Assembly (NCBI RefSeq): GCF_002860285.1
Contig: NZ_PGVF01000001.1
Location: forward strand, 186,001-250,000
Direction: 5' to 3'
From: Bacillus sp. M6-12
GTDB taxonomy: Bacteria > Bacillota > Bacilli > Bacillales > DSM-1321
DNA: 64,000 nucleotides
Shown here: positions 24,111-33,306 of the stretch, one piece after another
Layout: every line of letters starts with the position of its first letter
How positions within the stretch are numbered: position 1 is the first letter of the stretch
Translations under genes and position numbers: made by a program
The notes under the pieces: generated by a model
Database searches by the model: none
Told to the model about the DNA's origin: nothing
Seen by the model: only the letters and a program-made list of their open reading frames with translations

Positions 24111-25424
24111 TTGTAAAGATGAAGTAGGAAGGTTGAATTGAGTATTACTTGTTGTAACAGAACCGCTTCCATAACCATTCGACCTTGGCATATCAAACTT
24201 AGAATCATAAAAATGAGCACTACCATAATTCCAGTAGAACATATTTTTAATGTTTCCTTTACCAACTACAGTCACGTTTTTAATATTTAAATCATAATCG
24301 TTCATATAGAAAAGATAAGGAACTGCAGAATCGACTTCTATTCTTACATTTTCAATGGTTGTATTTCGTGCTGTACTACCATCCCAACGACCCCACACAT
24401 TAAAGATTGACCAAAGGGATTTGATGTTTTCTTGTTTCACTTTGATTGTCATATTCTTTAACGTAATGTTCGGAGCATTAAAGGTAATGGCAAAATGCTG
24501 ACCATCAGAGAAATACTTGGAGTTAGTATCGTCAATAACCAATGTGGTTTGGCTTGGGTCTTCTCCAATAATGGTTAAACTTTTACGTAATACCATGTTT
24601 GAGTATTTTTTATTTGGAGAAGTCCAGAAGACATCATTCGATTGAATGTTATATGTTCCGTTTTGAAGATATATCCCATCTCCTGGTTTGGCTAACTCAA
24701 TCGCTTTGGTAAACATATCGGTTGCTTTGGTTTGTGTAACCGTAGTTCCTTGAATCCCTTGCGTATCTACCATAAGAATATTCTTTCCGCTTTCTTGAAC
24801 ATTTGCCAATTCTTTCGGGATTTCTTTCTTTCCTTCTTCTAACCCAAATTCAAATACATAGTTAGCAGTCAAAAGGTCTTCAGTCGGAACAGAAGTACCA
24901 GCTTTTAATGTAGGCTTGGCTTTAATTGACCCATGATTTTTGATTGTACCTACTTTTCGTTCTTCTTCTTTATCGACACTCCAAACAATCCCATCATTTA
25001 GCTCATATAACCATTGGTCACTTGGTAAACCAGCTACTCCAAGAGCTACCTTTTCGGCTGTTTTAGCTTGTGTCAAGTTTCTCCATCCTTCATCACTGTA
25101 TAGGGTAGGAGATACTAATGAAGGTTTCCAATCTGATTCTTCTGCAACACCAATGCTGTTCATTTTCATGTAAATGGGGGCGTTTGTTTCACTATGAACA
25201 TCTATTTCTTCCGATGTCATACTTTCTGTATTTGGATTATATATAAAAGTGGTCATAGCTGGAACTTTTACATCTAATATCGTTGCCTCAAATGTCCCAA
25301 TTAACTTTGTGGTTTGAGAATTAACTCCATAAGAGGAAATCGTTGCTGTCATGGTCACTGTTCCAATAGATAATAGACTTATAAGGGGAATCAGTTTCCT
25401 TTTTAATTGTTTTTCCTTTCGCAT
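24108..25424 (-). CDS. Secreted beta-helix protein with a repeated N-terminal module
   Basis: A 438-residue exported protein. Signal peptide at residues 1 to about 35 (KRKLIPLISLLSIGTVTMTATIS). Residues about 36-200 form a module (GTFEATILDVKVPA, then APIYMK, WKPSL, ANYVFEFGLE) that also forms the C-terminus of the glycine-rich protein at 58125-59471. Residues about 205-438 look like a right-handed beta-helix (NGTYNIQ, NITLKNMTIKVKQ, RNTTIENVRIEV, LNIKNVTVVGKG), as in polysaccharide-binding or -degrading proteins. Its role is probably at the cell surface. AAAGGAGG precedes the ATG used here. Confidence 0.8.
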   Translation of the reverse strand: MRKEKQLKRKLIPLISLLSIGTVTMTATISSYGVNSQTTKLIGTFEATILDVKVPAMTTFIYNPNTESMTSEEIDVHSETNAPIYMKMNSIGVAEESDWKPSLVSPTLYSDEGWRNLTQAKTAEKVALGVAGLPSDQWLYELNDGIVWSVDKEEERKVGTIKNHGSIKAKPTLKAGTSVPTEDLLTANYVFEFGLEEGKKEIPKELANVQESGKNILMVDTQGIQGTTVTQTKATDMFTKAIELAKPGDGIYLQNGTYNIQSNDVFWTSPNKKYSNMVLRKSLTIIGEDPSQTTLVIDDTNSKYFSDGQHFAITFNAPNITLKNMTIKVKQENIKSLWSIFNVWGRWDGSTARNTTIENVRIEVDSAVPYLFYMNDYDLNIKNVTVVGKGNIKNMFYWNYGSAHFYDSKFDMPRSNGYGSGSVTTSNTQFNLPTSSLQ

Positions 25425-25662
25425 GTAAAAACCTCCTTTCAAAATCAAATAAAACTCTCTCCATCATAGATAAATCGAAAAGTTTTAATCTCTATTCATC
25501 TAACTATTTTACTATTTTTATATAAAGTTTTTTCATGAATTGCGTTTAATAAGGAATGATATTTATATTTCTACCAGTACATAGATAGAACAAACCAAAA
25601 GATATAAAGATTGTGGATATTCTTTATAATATAAAAATCATAAGAGAGAAAGGAGAAGGGGT

Positions 25663-26214
25663 ATGGATATTGATGTAACAATTAAAAAGAACTTTATGAA
25701 AGGCATGATGGTTGATATTATTGCAGACGAAGACGCAAAGACTGGAAAGATTACAAGGGGCTATATTGCTACGATTCTATCAAAAGAGAATAATAAAAAG
25801 GGAATAAAAGTGGAGCTTACCAGTGGCGTTTCTGGAAAGGTACAATACGTACCAAGTAAAGATGATGTTAAGTTGGAAAACTTCAAGTTCTATAATAAGT
25901 TTTTCTTCTTACCAAAAATCTATTCTATCTGGAATCAAGTAGAACGTAAATACATGGTTCTACAACACACTTCTCCGTCAGGTAAGATAGAGAAAACTGC
26001 ATTCTTGTTTGATTCCGAACAACAAGCAAAAGACTTTGTAAGCGGAACAAAGTTTGAAAGTAAGGATTATTCCATTCGTGAAATCAATAGAAAGAAACCT
26101 ATTGTAGACAACTTCAAAACATTGGAGATTAATTATTTTCGGATTAATAAGGAGCGGAAAATTTCCTTTGAACGAATGATAGAATGGGAAAATTACTTTA
26201 AAAATATGAGATAA
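25663..26214 (+). CDS. YwbE-like (DUF2196) protein with extra C-terminal domain
   Basis: A 183-residue protein. Residues about 6-65 match the small YwbE fold (GMMVDIIADEDAKTGKITRG, then KKGIKVELTSGVSGKVQYV), normally a free-standing protein of about 65 residues. The rest, about 120 residues, is an unassigned domain (FLPKIYSIWNQVERKYMVLQ). A fused architecture is unusual for this family. AAAGGAGAAGGG precedes the ATG. Followed by a terminator. Confidence 0.75.
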   Translation: MDIDVTIKKNFMKGMMVDIIADEDAKTGKITRGYIATILSKENNKKGIKVELTSGVSGKVQYVPSKDDVKLENFKFYNKFFFLPKIYSIWNQVERKYMVLQHTSPSGKIEKTAFLFDSEQQAKDFVSGTKFESKDYSIREINRKKPIVDNFKTLEINYFRINKERKISFERMIEWENYFKNMR

Positions 26215-26219
26215 AGATT

Positions 26220-26251
26220 GCCTAATAGAAATATTTCTATTAGGTTTTTTT
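26220..26251 (+). terminator. Rho-independent terminator
   Basis: CCTAATAGAA-ATA-TTTCTATTAGG hairpin and T run. Confidence 0.9.
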
Positions 26252-26289
26252 ATTGCCACAACGATAAATATATTTTATGGAAAAAATAA

Positions 26290-26318
26290 TTTACAAAAAT
26301 ATAAATATAAACTATAAT
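26290..26318 (+). promoter_or_regulatory. Class B-like promoter
   Basis: TTTACA, 17 bp, TATAAT. The right half of the class B operator is present; the left half is weak. Confidence 0.6.
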
Positions 26319-26349
26319 AAAAATATCGACAAACAGAAAGGATAGGAAG

Positions 26350-26910
26350 ATGAAACCATTTCACTTAGTCACATCCAATGAAAACAAATTAAAGGAATTT
26401 CAACGATTTGGTTTGCAAAATATCCAAATTGAAAAAGGAAGAGATTTGCCCGAAGTAGAAGCTGACCCTTTCACTGTTATTTTGTATAAATCCTTAGAGG
26501 CAGGGGAACAACGAATTGTTGAAGATACTTCTCTACATATTGAAGGAGAGAAAGTAGGCGTGAATATTCGTTGGCTATTAGATTTCATCTCTAATTTTAG
26601 CGGAAAGAAAGCTACATGGGAGGTATTGTTAGGCGTTCATAATGGAGAAACGATTACCACCTACCAGGGGCTTATTCATGGGGTGATAACGGATAAATAT
26701 AAAGAAGAACCCAAAGGTTTTGGCTTCGATGCTTATTTCATTCCTGATGGTTCTACTGAAACATTATACGATTTAGAGTGCAAGGGAGAAAAAGACTTAT
26801 TTTCTGCACGTAAAAAAGCGGTAGAATTTCTGCAAAATGCTCAAAGCATTCGTGAAGTAAAGATTCAAGACATTCCTGCATGGACTGGTACTATGCAACA
26901 TGAAAAATAA
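26350..26910 (+). CDS. Ham1/RdgB-like (d)ITP/XTP pyrophosphatase
   Basis: A 186-residue protein. The motifs TSNENKLKEF (nucleotide binding), VEDTSLHIEG (acidic metal site) and GFGFDAYFIPDGS with SARKKAVEF identify the Ham1p-like NTPase family, which removes inosine and xanthosine triphosphates from the nucleotide pool. The middle region is diverged, so the substrate may differ. The promoter TTTACA-17-TATAAT lies just upstream. It is followed by a 46-residue gene in the same direction. Confidence 0.85.
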   Translation: MKPFHLVTSNENKLKEFQRFGLQNIQIEKGRDLPEVEADPFTVILYKSLEAGEQRIVEDTSLHIEGEKVGVNIRWLLDFISNFSGKKATWEVLLGVHNGETITTYQGLIHGVITDKYKEEPKGFGFDAYFIPDGSTETLYDLECKGEKDLFSARKKAVEFLQNAQSIREVKIQDIPAWTGTMQHEK

Positions 26911-26929
26911 GAAAAAAGGGTGAAATAAC

Positions 26930-27070
26930 ATGTTAAAGTTAGAAGTCGAGTTAAGAACAAAAGATAAAGAGGAAATCTCTGAAATCATGAAAGAAATTGG
27001 AAATAAAATCAAAGATGGTATTGATATGTCCAATGATGGAAAATACTTTTTTCACCTAAAAGAAGAATAG
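26930..27070 (+). CDS. Small protein, 46 residues
   Basis: A frame starting MLKLEVELRTKDKEEISEIM and ending YFFHLKEE, 19 bases after the Ham1-like stop. The ribosome site GAAAAAAGGGTGAA is moderate. Acidic and helical, of unknown function, likely co-transcribed with the Ham1-like gene. Confidence 0.6.
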   Translation: MLKLEVELRTKDKEEISEIMKEIGNKIKDGIDMSNDGKYFFHLKEE

Positions 27071-27161
27071 ACAGACAAACTACCGACTGGTAATTTTTAT
27101 AAAGAATATCTACCAGCATATAATAAATGAATAAAATAAATAAGGAGGAATCACTTTAACT

Positions 27162-27827
27162 TTGAGTCAATCAAATTATTTAATTACAAAAAAAGTAATG
27201 CCAAAATTCTTTTTATCCTTGCTGATTACGTTTGCAGGAATGGTCATTGGAGCAATGTTCATTCCACCAGCAATCGCCATATTCATGCCTATCTTCGCAA
27301 TTGTACTTCTTATCTTTGCCTTTTTTGCAAAAGGAAAGAGAAGTAAAACAAAGAAATATGATTATGCTTCCAGTCGAATGACTTTGGGGATGCCATTTGT
27401 GTATTTCCTTGCTTTTATTCTTGGTATTGGAATGTATCCAGCTATTGCTCACTATCTTTCTGATATAGGAGCAACGTATGTATTGCTTGGTCTTGGTGTT
27501 ACGACTGTTATCTTTGGTGGGTTAGCGTTATATGCGTATAAAACAAAAGAAGATTTCAGTAATATGGGTGCATTTTTATTTGTATCACTCTTAGCATTAA
27601 TTCTGTTAAGTATTGCAGGATTCTTTATCCAAGCTACTCTTTTCCACATTGTCTTATCTATTGCTGGTGTAGTGATTTTTAGTGGATATATTCTGTATGA
27701 TATTTCTTGCATGAAACGTGCAGACTTCACAGAAGAAGACGTTCCAATGGCAGTGTTAGATTTGTTATTAGACTTCATTAATATCTTTTTAGATGTATTA
27801 CGTCTAATCTCTATCTTTAAAAATTAA
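27162..27827 (+). CDS. Bax inhibitor-1 (BI-1/YetJ) family membrane protein
   Basis: A 221-residue protein with seven hydrophobic helices and the BI-1 ending ILYDISCMKRADF... LDLLLDFINIFLDVLRLIS. The bacterial member YetJ is a pH-dependent calcium leak channel. The TTG start is 12 bases after AAGGAGGA, a long spacing, and an ATG 36 bases further on is possible. Tandem loci with stress genes are common. Here it lies alone with a bidirectional terminator after it. Confidence 0.85.
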   Translation: MSQSNYLITKKVMPKFFLSLLITFAGMVIGAMFIPPAIAIFMPIFAIVLLIFAFFAKGKRSKTKKYDYASSRMTLGMPFVYFLAFILGIGMYPAIAHYLSDIGATYVLLGLGVTTVIFGGLALYAYKTKEDFSNMGAFLFVSLLALILLSIAGFFIQATLFHIVLSIAGVVIFSGYILYDISCMKRADFTEEDVPMAVLDLLLDFINIFLDVLRLISIFKN

Positions 27828-27835
27828 TACAATAA

Positions 27836-27882
27836 AAAAGAATGGTGTATGGAAGAATGAACTCCTCTCATGCACCATTTTT
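27836..27882. terminator. Bidirectional terminator
   Basis: AATGGTGTATG-loop-CATGCACCATTTTTT between converging genes. The loop is long. Confidence 0.8.
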
Positions 27883-27883
27883 G

Positions 27884-28081
27884 TTATTTTTGCTGTATTT
27901 CTTTTTGAAGGTCTACATCTAATACATATACTTTTTTATTCGTATCCTGGTCAAAAACAGGTGTAATCTCCTCAATCTCCTTCATTGTGCCAAATGGTCG
28001 ATAGCCATTCCGCAATGCGACATATATATCCGCTTCTTTATCCAACTGTTCTAATTGATTTATCACATCTTGCACTTTCAA
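27884..28081 (-). CDS. Unknown 65-residue protein
   Basis: A small acidic protein: MKVQDVINQLEQLDKEADIY, then a TNKKVYVLDVDLQKE ending. Resembles small phage and plasmid proteins of the form 'reduces ... V-I-x-L-x-x-L-D-P-D' but I cannot name the family. AGAGGAGGCAACAC precedes the ATG. Confidence 0.65.
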   Translation of the reverse strand: MKVQDVINQLEQLDKEADIYVALRNGYRPFGTMKEIEEITPVFDQDTNKKVYVLDVDLQKEIQQK

Positions 28082-28209
28082 TGTGTTGCCTCCTCTCTTT
28101 TATTGGTCACACTCAACACTCTACTTTGGAAAATTAGCACTCCAACTCCCATATGATAATAATACGATTAAATGAACTGAAATATTAAATGAAAGAGGAG
28201 TGTATAGAA

Positions 28210-28695
28210 ATGAATGTGATTGAAATTAATGAAAAAGCGATAGAATCTTTTGGATATGATGAAATAAAGGGGTTTATTACTTTCTTAGAACAAAATCCAG
28301 AGGAAAACAAAGGGACATTGGTGATTCGTTTTCCTGAATTAGAAGCAGAAAAAGGTGAACCTTTATTTATGAATAAAGTAATAAAGGGTTGGTACATGGG
28401 ATTAATGTACAATACACCAAATTTGTTATATTTCCTATCTGATAAACATGAAGGAAGACAATGGACTGATTTACAATTTGCTATGATGATGTTTTCTGAT
28501 GTAAAAGAAAAAAACAATGACGGAGAATATGTAACAATTGAAGTAAAAGTGCATGAAGAAATATTCGGTACATTAATTGATAAAACAGCCGAATACATGG
28601 TTAAAATAAGCGGAAATGAAAAATTGACAAGAGAAGAACAAGAGTTTTTTGCTCATTTATTCTTTGATTATACAAATGGATTTCATGGAATGTAG
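28210..28695 (+). CDS. Unknown 161-residue protein
   Basis: The start MNVIEINEKAIESFG follows AAAGAGGAG; the longer frame begins inside that site. A soluble acidic alpha/beta protein. No family recognised. It is alone between divergent and downstream neighbours with a terminator at its end. Confidence 0.7.
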   Translation: MNVIEINEKAIESFGYDEIKGFITFLEQNPEENKGTLVIRFPELEAEKGEPLFMNKVIKGWYMGLMYNTPNLLYFLSDKHEGRQWTDLQFAMMMFSDVKEKNNDGEYVTIEVKVHEEIFGTLIDKTAEYMVKISGNEKLTREEQEFFAHLFFDYTNGFHGM

Positions 28696-28720
28696 AGACT
28701 ATCAGGGCATAGTCTTTTTC
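28695..28720 (+). terminator. Rho-independent terminator
   Basis: AGACTAT-CAGGGC-ATAGTCT hairpin with T5. Confidence 0.8.
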
Positions 28721-28757
28721 TTTTGGGATGATAAGTTATGTTGTCTTGGTAAAAAAC

Positions 28758-28786
28758 TATAATATAAAAGGTTTTGATAAAAAAGG
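28758..28786 (+). promoter_or_regulatory. Class C promoter element
   Basis: CTATAATATAAAAGG, then TTTTGATAAAAAAGGTG. It is close to the copies before the PARP and DUF262 genes. Confidence 0.6.
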
Positions 28787-28820
28787 TGTTTTTTAAACTC
28801 ATTTTAAAGGAGAGAGTGAA

Positions 28821-29369
28821 ATGAAACAACATTTACTTACCATTATTGGACAAATTCAAGAGGATGCAAGATTTTTTATTTATGAGTACAACGAAGACGG
28901 AACATTTAAAAGCGTATTTAAAGAAAAGCCTTATGTGCTTTCCCTTATTCAAGATGCAACGGACATCCAACCACATGAAAATTATGATGATGTCATATTG
29001 GTAAATGGCAATATGGGTCTTTGGACTAAATCTTTCTCTGAAAACATTGATTATCCTACTGAAAATACGGAAGGCTTTATGGAGTATATCAGTCAATACA
29101 ATCCGTATTACAAAGTATTTATCAAGTTGGATGAAGAAAAGAAAACTATCACGTTTAAATTAGGAGACAAAGAAAAAACTTTGGAACTGATTGAACGTAC
29201 CAACTATGTCAGTAAACCACATTATAAAAAATACATGAAGTGTGTCAGTGTGGAAGATTTGAAGAAGCATATTGATGATAAGTTTTGGAATCCACGCATG
29301 GTTGATATCGGAAGAATCGTATTGGGGTTAAAAGATTTTAAGGTATCTTCTTTTTTAGAAATCGCATAA
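28821..29369 (+). CDS. Unknown 182-residue protein
   Basis: A soluble protein with an acidic first half and a lysine-rich second half (EEKKTITFKLGDKEKTLELIE). No family recognised. AAAGGAGAGAG precedes the ATG. First gene of a class C transcript with the small gene after it. Confidence 0.7.
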   Translation: MKQHLLTIIGQIQEDARFFIYEYNEDGTFKSVFKEKPYVLSLIQDATDIQPHENYDDVILVNGNMGLWTKSFSENIDYPTENTEGFMEYISQYNPYYKVFIKLDEEKKTITFKLGDKEKTLELIERTNYVSKPHYKKYMKCVSVEDLKKHIDDKFWNPRMVDIGRIVLGLKDFKVSSFLEIA

Positions 29370-29408
29370 TAGTTCGTTTAATAGTAAACATAAATGGAGG
29401 AATTAAAC

Positions 29409-29690
29409 ATGAACGTAGTAGAAACTTTATTAAATGGTGACAAAATCTTTCGTGAAAGTATCGACAAATTCTTTAGCACTACTTTTTATCATAAACAATT
29501 TTCAATTCTGATAGATTTAAAAAGTAATGGCTATTCTGAAGGAGAAAAAATTGAAGCTATCAATGTAAGTTTTTATGATAGAGCAGTCAACAAGTTAAAG
29601 CATTTGAAAGTGTACGAAACAAGCAAAGGTTTATACTTTAATGCGTATGGTACAAGAGTGTATTTAAACGATATGATTCGTAAATGGTAA
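29409..29690 (+). CDS. Unknown 93-residue protein
   Basis: The ATG follows GGAGGAATTAAAC; the longer frame starts within that site. A basic, Tyr/Phe-rich protein (FFSTTFYHKQFSILIDLKSNGYS). No family recognised. It has a terminator directly after it. Confidence 0.65.
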   Translation: MNVVETLLNGDKIFRESIDKFFSTTFYHKQFSILIDLKSNGYSEGEKIEAINVSFYDRAVNKLKHLKVYETSKGLYFNAYGTRVYLNDMIRKW

Positions 29691-29698
29691 TACTATTA

Positions 29699-29738
29699 AG
29701 AAGCGGAAGATATATTTCTTCTGCTTTTTTTGTTTTTT
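29699..29738 (+). terminator. Rho-independent terminator
   Basis: AGCGGAAGA-loop-TCTTCTGCTTTTTT hairpin with T run. Confidence 0.85.
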
Positions 29739-29740
29739 CG

Positions 29741-29786
29741 TTGAAATAAATCGTGCTAACCTGTATAATAAATATAGACAATAGTC
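29741..29786 (+). promoter_or_regulatory. Promoter with downstream class A operator (yceG/telA)
   Basis: TTGAAA, 17 bp, TATAAT (29764-29769). The class A element GACAATAGTC (29777-29786) lies just downstream of the -10 instead of over the -35. A TTGACTAAATAA follows at 29803. Confidence 0.65.
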
Positions 29787-29835
29787 AAAGGTTACATATT
29801 TTTTGACTAAATAAGGGAATGAGAGGGAAAGAAGT

Positions 29836-31536
29836 ATGAGAAATGGATTTTCTGTTCAACTATTAGAAAGCAACAACCCTTTAGAGGACATCCTCATTCC
29901 AGCGAAACGTAGAAAAGGATACATGGAAGGAGAAAATTCTGTTGTTCCTATCTACTTTTACCGTTATGTAGGGATAGCTGGATTGGATTCTATGTATCAA
30001 GATAACTATTATAATCAAGTTTTTCAATTACATCATAAATTACTAAAACATTCAGCAGGATATATGAAATTTGAAAGCCCTATTGATATGCCAAACCATG
30101 AGGAAATTGAACGTGTAGTTGAGCAAATCAAAAAAGGGAGACCTCAATCAACGACATCATGGAAAGATATGATGGTTTCTCAAATCGTTCGTTCAGGAGC
30201 ATTAGCAGTCTTCCAATCTCCTGTTATTAACCAAAATGTCGTTATGGCTTTTGAACAAGTTATGGCTTTGTATATGAAGACAGAACGGAATGTGAATGAA
30301 TCAAAAGCAGAGAATTTCGCTTTAAAGTTATTGGTTTGGTTAAAGAGATACCAAAGTCATTTCTATAAAGAAACTATCCTAAATGATGTACCAAAAGTTC
30401 TGTTCTATGGAGATGTTAAACAACATGAAGTTTACTTTCTAACATTATTATCTTTAATCGGTTGTGACGTGTTATATCTTCAAACGGATAAAGAGAAAGA
30501 TGTGGTGTTTGAGGAAGTGGATAGATACGGACAATTCACTAAGAAAGTTGAATTTGCAGAAAGTTGTGCTTTAGAAAAATTTCCATTAAGTGAACGTGCG
30601 ATTCAAAAGACTACCGTTGCGTATAATGCATCAAAAGAAATTCAAAGTGTTATATATGGAACAGATGTAGGCATGTTTAAAGCATGGCAGTATGAAACAG
30701 GTACAACAAAATCAGTTATGTTAAAAACAACCTATGATGAATTGAAAATTCTTTGGAATGAAGAAGCAAGAATCAGACCTGAATTTGAAGTCAGAGACGA
30801 AAGAGTGTATGTTCCGAATATCTTTGCAAAGGTAAATGGAACAAAGCAAGAGCTTTCTGATTACTGGAAAGATGTGAATGAATTAGCCAATTCGGAAAAT
30901 GCAGTTCTTTACAAACAACTTCCATTTAGCTCTGTTCGTTACACAAAACAAGAGTTGTTTTCTACAGCCTTTTTGTTTAATCAACAAGGATTTGTAGATA
31001 AAGAGGCTCTTTATCAAAGCCCTGTTTATACTCTTCAATACCTTAAACAGTCTATTCAGGACTTCATGGTTTCTAAGATTAATGAATTACTTGAATCCAA
31101 AATGTTCGTGAAAGACATGGATGAAAAATTGCGATTAAAAATCTTAATGACCATTATCACAATGGATAGTGAATTATTGAGGTTGATTGAATCCTTTGAT
31201 TATACAGGTAAAATTCCAAAAATCGTGATTTATGACGGAACAAGAAACATGTTTAGTGAAGAAGATAGTATTCTTTTAGCCTTTTTCCATTTGGTAGGGG
31301 CAGACATTGTTATCTTTACTCCAACGAATTATAGCAATATTGAACAATGGATTAAGCCTGTCTATTTTGCAGTTCACCAATTGCCATCCGTTCAATTTGA
31401 TATGGAATTTCAAGGGATGAACTTATCTCTTAAAGTTCGAGCAAGTTCTAATGGTAAACCAGTTTCAACAAAATTAATTGTTGTTGTCGGCACAGTCATT
31501 TCTATTGGAGGACTTGTCCTTCAATTCTTCTTATAA
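29836..31536 (+). CDS. YceG family protein with C-terminal membrane anchor
   Basis: A 566-residue protein related to Bacillus YceG, the partner of TelA/YceH in the yceCDEFGHI stress operon. The family is a predicted component of a biosynthetic module linked to tellurite and Ter-type stress resistance. A single hydrophobic helix at the very end (LIVVVGTVISIGGLVLQFFL) would anchor it. It starts the yceG-telA pair under a class A operator. I do not see TerD, TerC or other Ter proteins in the window. Confidence 0.75.
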   Translation: MRNGFSVQLLESNNPLEDILIPAKRRKGYMEGENSVVPIYFYRYVGIAGLDSMYQDNYYNQVFQLHHKLLKHSAGYMKFESPIDMPNHEEIERVVEQIKKGRPQSTTSWKDMMVSQIVRSGALAVFQSPVINQNVVMAFEQVMALYMKTERNVNESKAENFALKLLVWLKRYQSHFYKETILNDVPKVLFYGDVKQHEVYFLTLLSLIGCDVLYLQTDKEKDVVFEEVDRYGQFTKKVEFAESCALEKFPLSERAIQKTTVAYNASKEIQSVIYGTDVGMFKAWQYETGTTKSVMLKTTYDELKILWNEEARIRPEFEVRDERVYVPNIFAKVNGTKQELSDYWKDVNELANSENAVLYKQLPFSSVRYTKQELFSTAFLFNQQGFVDKEALYQSPVYTLQYLKQSIQDFMVSKINELLESKMFVKDMDEKLRLKILMTIITMDSELLRLIESFDYTGKIPKIVIYDGTRNMFSEEDSILLAFFHLVGADIVIFTPTNYSNIEQWIKPVYFAVHQLPSVQFDMEFQGMNLSLKVRASSNGKPVSTKLIVVVGTVISIGGLVLQFFL

Positions 31537-31626
31537 TTTTTCATATAAGAGAAACCATTCAAGAACATACCATACAAAAACAAAAAGCCTGAACAAATCA
31601 GGCACAAAATAAAGGGAGGAACATCT

Positions 31627-32772
31627 ATGTTACAATTCGATAGACCACAAAATCAATCTCAAACTCTAACAAAAACTGCTTTTGCAGAACCATTGGAAGT
31701 AAAACAAGAGTTAGTTCCAATTGATATTAATACTCAAACAACTGCAGTAGTAGAAAAAGTGAAAAACTCACCAGAAGTACAAGCTCTGGTACGCCAAATT
31801 GATATAAGCAACACACAATCTCTTATGGCTTTTGGTAAAAATGCTTCTGAAGAAGTAGCAAGTTTTGCGGATTCTATCCTTCGTACAATGGAACGAACAA
31901 AAACAGAAGATGCAGGGCAAATGATTCTTCAATTGAAGAAAATTATGGATACGTTTGATATTAAAGATTTTGAAAAACAAAACCCTGGTTTCTTAGAAAA
32001 GCTATTTAATCGTGCTAAAAATACGATTGAAGAGATTTTCAAAAAATACCATTCAATGGGTGATGATGTGGATAAAGTGCATATCCAACTTCGTCAATAT
32101 GAAGCTGAAATTAATAAAGCAAATGATAGCTTGGATGAAATGTTTGATAGAAACTTGACTTATTATGAAGAATTGCAAAAATATATTGTGGCAGGGGAAA
32201 TGGCTTCAGAAGAATTGGCTACCTCTTTAATTCCAGAGTGGGAGCAACGTGCGAATCAAACAGGAGACCAATACGATAGAGTAACCGTTCAAAATTTACA
32301 CCAAGCCAAAGATATGATTGACCAACGTGTATATGACTTGCGATTAGCAGAAAACATTGCACTTCAAAGTATGCCAATGATTAAATCTATTCAATTTGGT
32401 AACTACAACTTAGTACGTAAAATCAACTCTGCTTTCGTCATTACGCTACCAGTTTTCAAACAAAGTTTAGCACAAGCTATTATGTTAAAGCGTCAGGCTG
32501 TACAAGCGAAAGCTCTAAAAGCATTAGATGATACAACCAATGAATTGTTGTTGAAAAATGCTCAAAATACTGCTCTTCAAAGCAAAATGACTGCTCAATT
32601 AGCAACAGGTAGCTTTGTTCAAATTGAAACACTTCAAAAGACATGGGAAACCATTATGCAAGGAATTGAAGAAACAAAACAAATTACTGTTGAGGGACAA
32701 CGTAAACGTAAAGAGGAAACTCTGAAATTAGAAGAGTTTAAAAAGGCATATGAACAAAAACGATTGACATAA
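31627..32772 (+). CDS. TelA (toxic anion resistance) family protein
   Basis: A 381-residue TelA/YceH protein, recognised from its long helical body and the conserved stretches AGEMASEELATSLIPEWE and ITLPVFKQSLAQAIMLKRQA. Family members are linked to tellurite and toxic-anion resistance and some influence cell envelope antibiotic tolerance. It follows yceG on the same strand by 90 bp, with GGGAGGAAC before the ATG. A hairpin without T run separates the two genes, so readthrough is likely. Confidence 0.85.
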   Translation: MLQFDRPQNQSQTLTKTAFAEPLEVKQELVPIDINTQTTAVVEKVKNSPEVQALVRQIDISNTQSLMAFGKNASEEVASFADSILRTMERTKTEDAGQMILQLKKIMDTFDIKDFEKQNPGFLEKLFNRAKNTIEEIFKKYHSMGDDVDKVHIQLRQYEAEINKANDSLDEMFDRNLTYYEELQKYIVAGEMASEELATSLIPEWEQRANQTGDQYDRVTVQNLHQAKDMIDQRVYDLRLAENIALQSMPMIKSIQFGNYNLVRKINSAFVITLPVFKQSLAQAIMLKRQAVQAKALKALDDTTNELLLKNAQNTALQSKMTAQLATGSFVQIETLQKTWETIMQGIEETKQITVEGQRKRKEETLKLEEFKKAYEQKRLT

Positions 32773-32777
32773 TGAAC

Positions 32778-32807
32778 CAAGGAAGCTGTAAAAGGCTTCC
32801 TTTTTTC
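32778..32807 (+). terminator. Rho-independent terminator
   Basis: AAGGAAGC-loop-GCTTCCTTTTTT after telA. Confidence 0.9.
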
Positions 32808-32895
32808 AGACTCTTACCGTTCACTAAGCCCTATACCCTGCTAACTGAATAAGGAAGAGGGCATTTTCTATAATGAAAGAAAGGAGGGGAAATGA

Positions 32896-33192
32896 ATGAA
32901 TAAAACCAGGAATTATACAACTTGTATAGAGATAGAAGTGTTTTATCCTGATAGTCAAGGACATCCAGATATTCATTATCATTATGCAGGAGACCTAAAG
33001 AAGCTATTGGAGATATGTAGTGAACCTCATTTGACCGCAATCAAAGAAACCTATCAGGCTGAAATGGTTAAAGTCGGAAAGATGGAGTTAGTGAGCTTAA
33101 CAGACGATGAAGAATTTCCTATACAAGATAGGAAGCATGTGATTGAAATAACTGAATCAGGGATAATGGATACAAAGAGTATGAAGGAGTAA
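32896..33192 (+). CDS. Unknown 98-residue protein
   Basis: A soluble protein with His-rich segments (GHPDIHYHYAGDLKK), which might bind metal. No family recognised. AAGGAGGGG precedes the ATG. It lies between telA and cheW. Confidence 0.65.
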   Translation: MNKTRNYTTCIEIEVFYPDSQGHPDIHYHYAGDLKKLLEICSEPHLTAIKETYQAEMVKVGKMELVSLTDDEEFPIQDRKHVIEITESGIMDTKSMKE

Positions 33193-33241
33193 TCTTTCAT
33201 ATTCTTTTTTTAGTAAACGGTTATTTGATTGATAAAATCCA

Positions 33242-33270
33242 TTGACTATAATCAATAATAGTAATATAAT
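33242..33270 (+). promoter_or_regulatory. Class A promoter (cheW)
   Basis: TTGACT, 17 bp, TATAAT. Core GACTATAATC differs from the palindrome by one base. Confidence 0.8.
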
Positions 33271-33306
33271 AGACAATAGACATATACATAAAGGAGGCTA
33301 ACAGCT

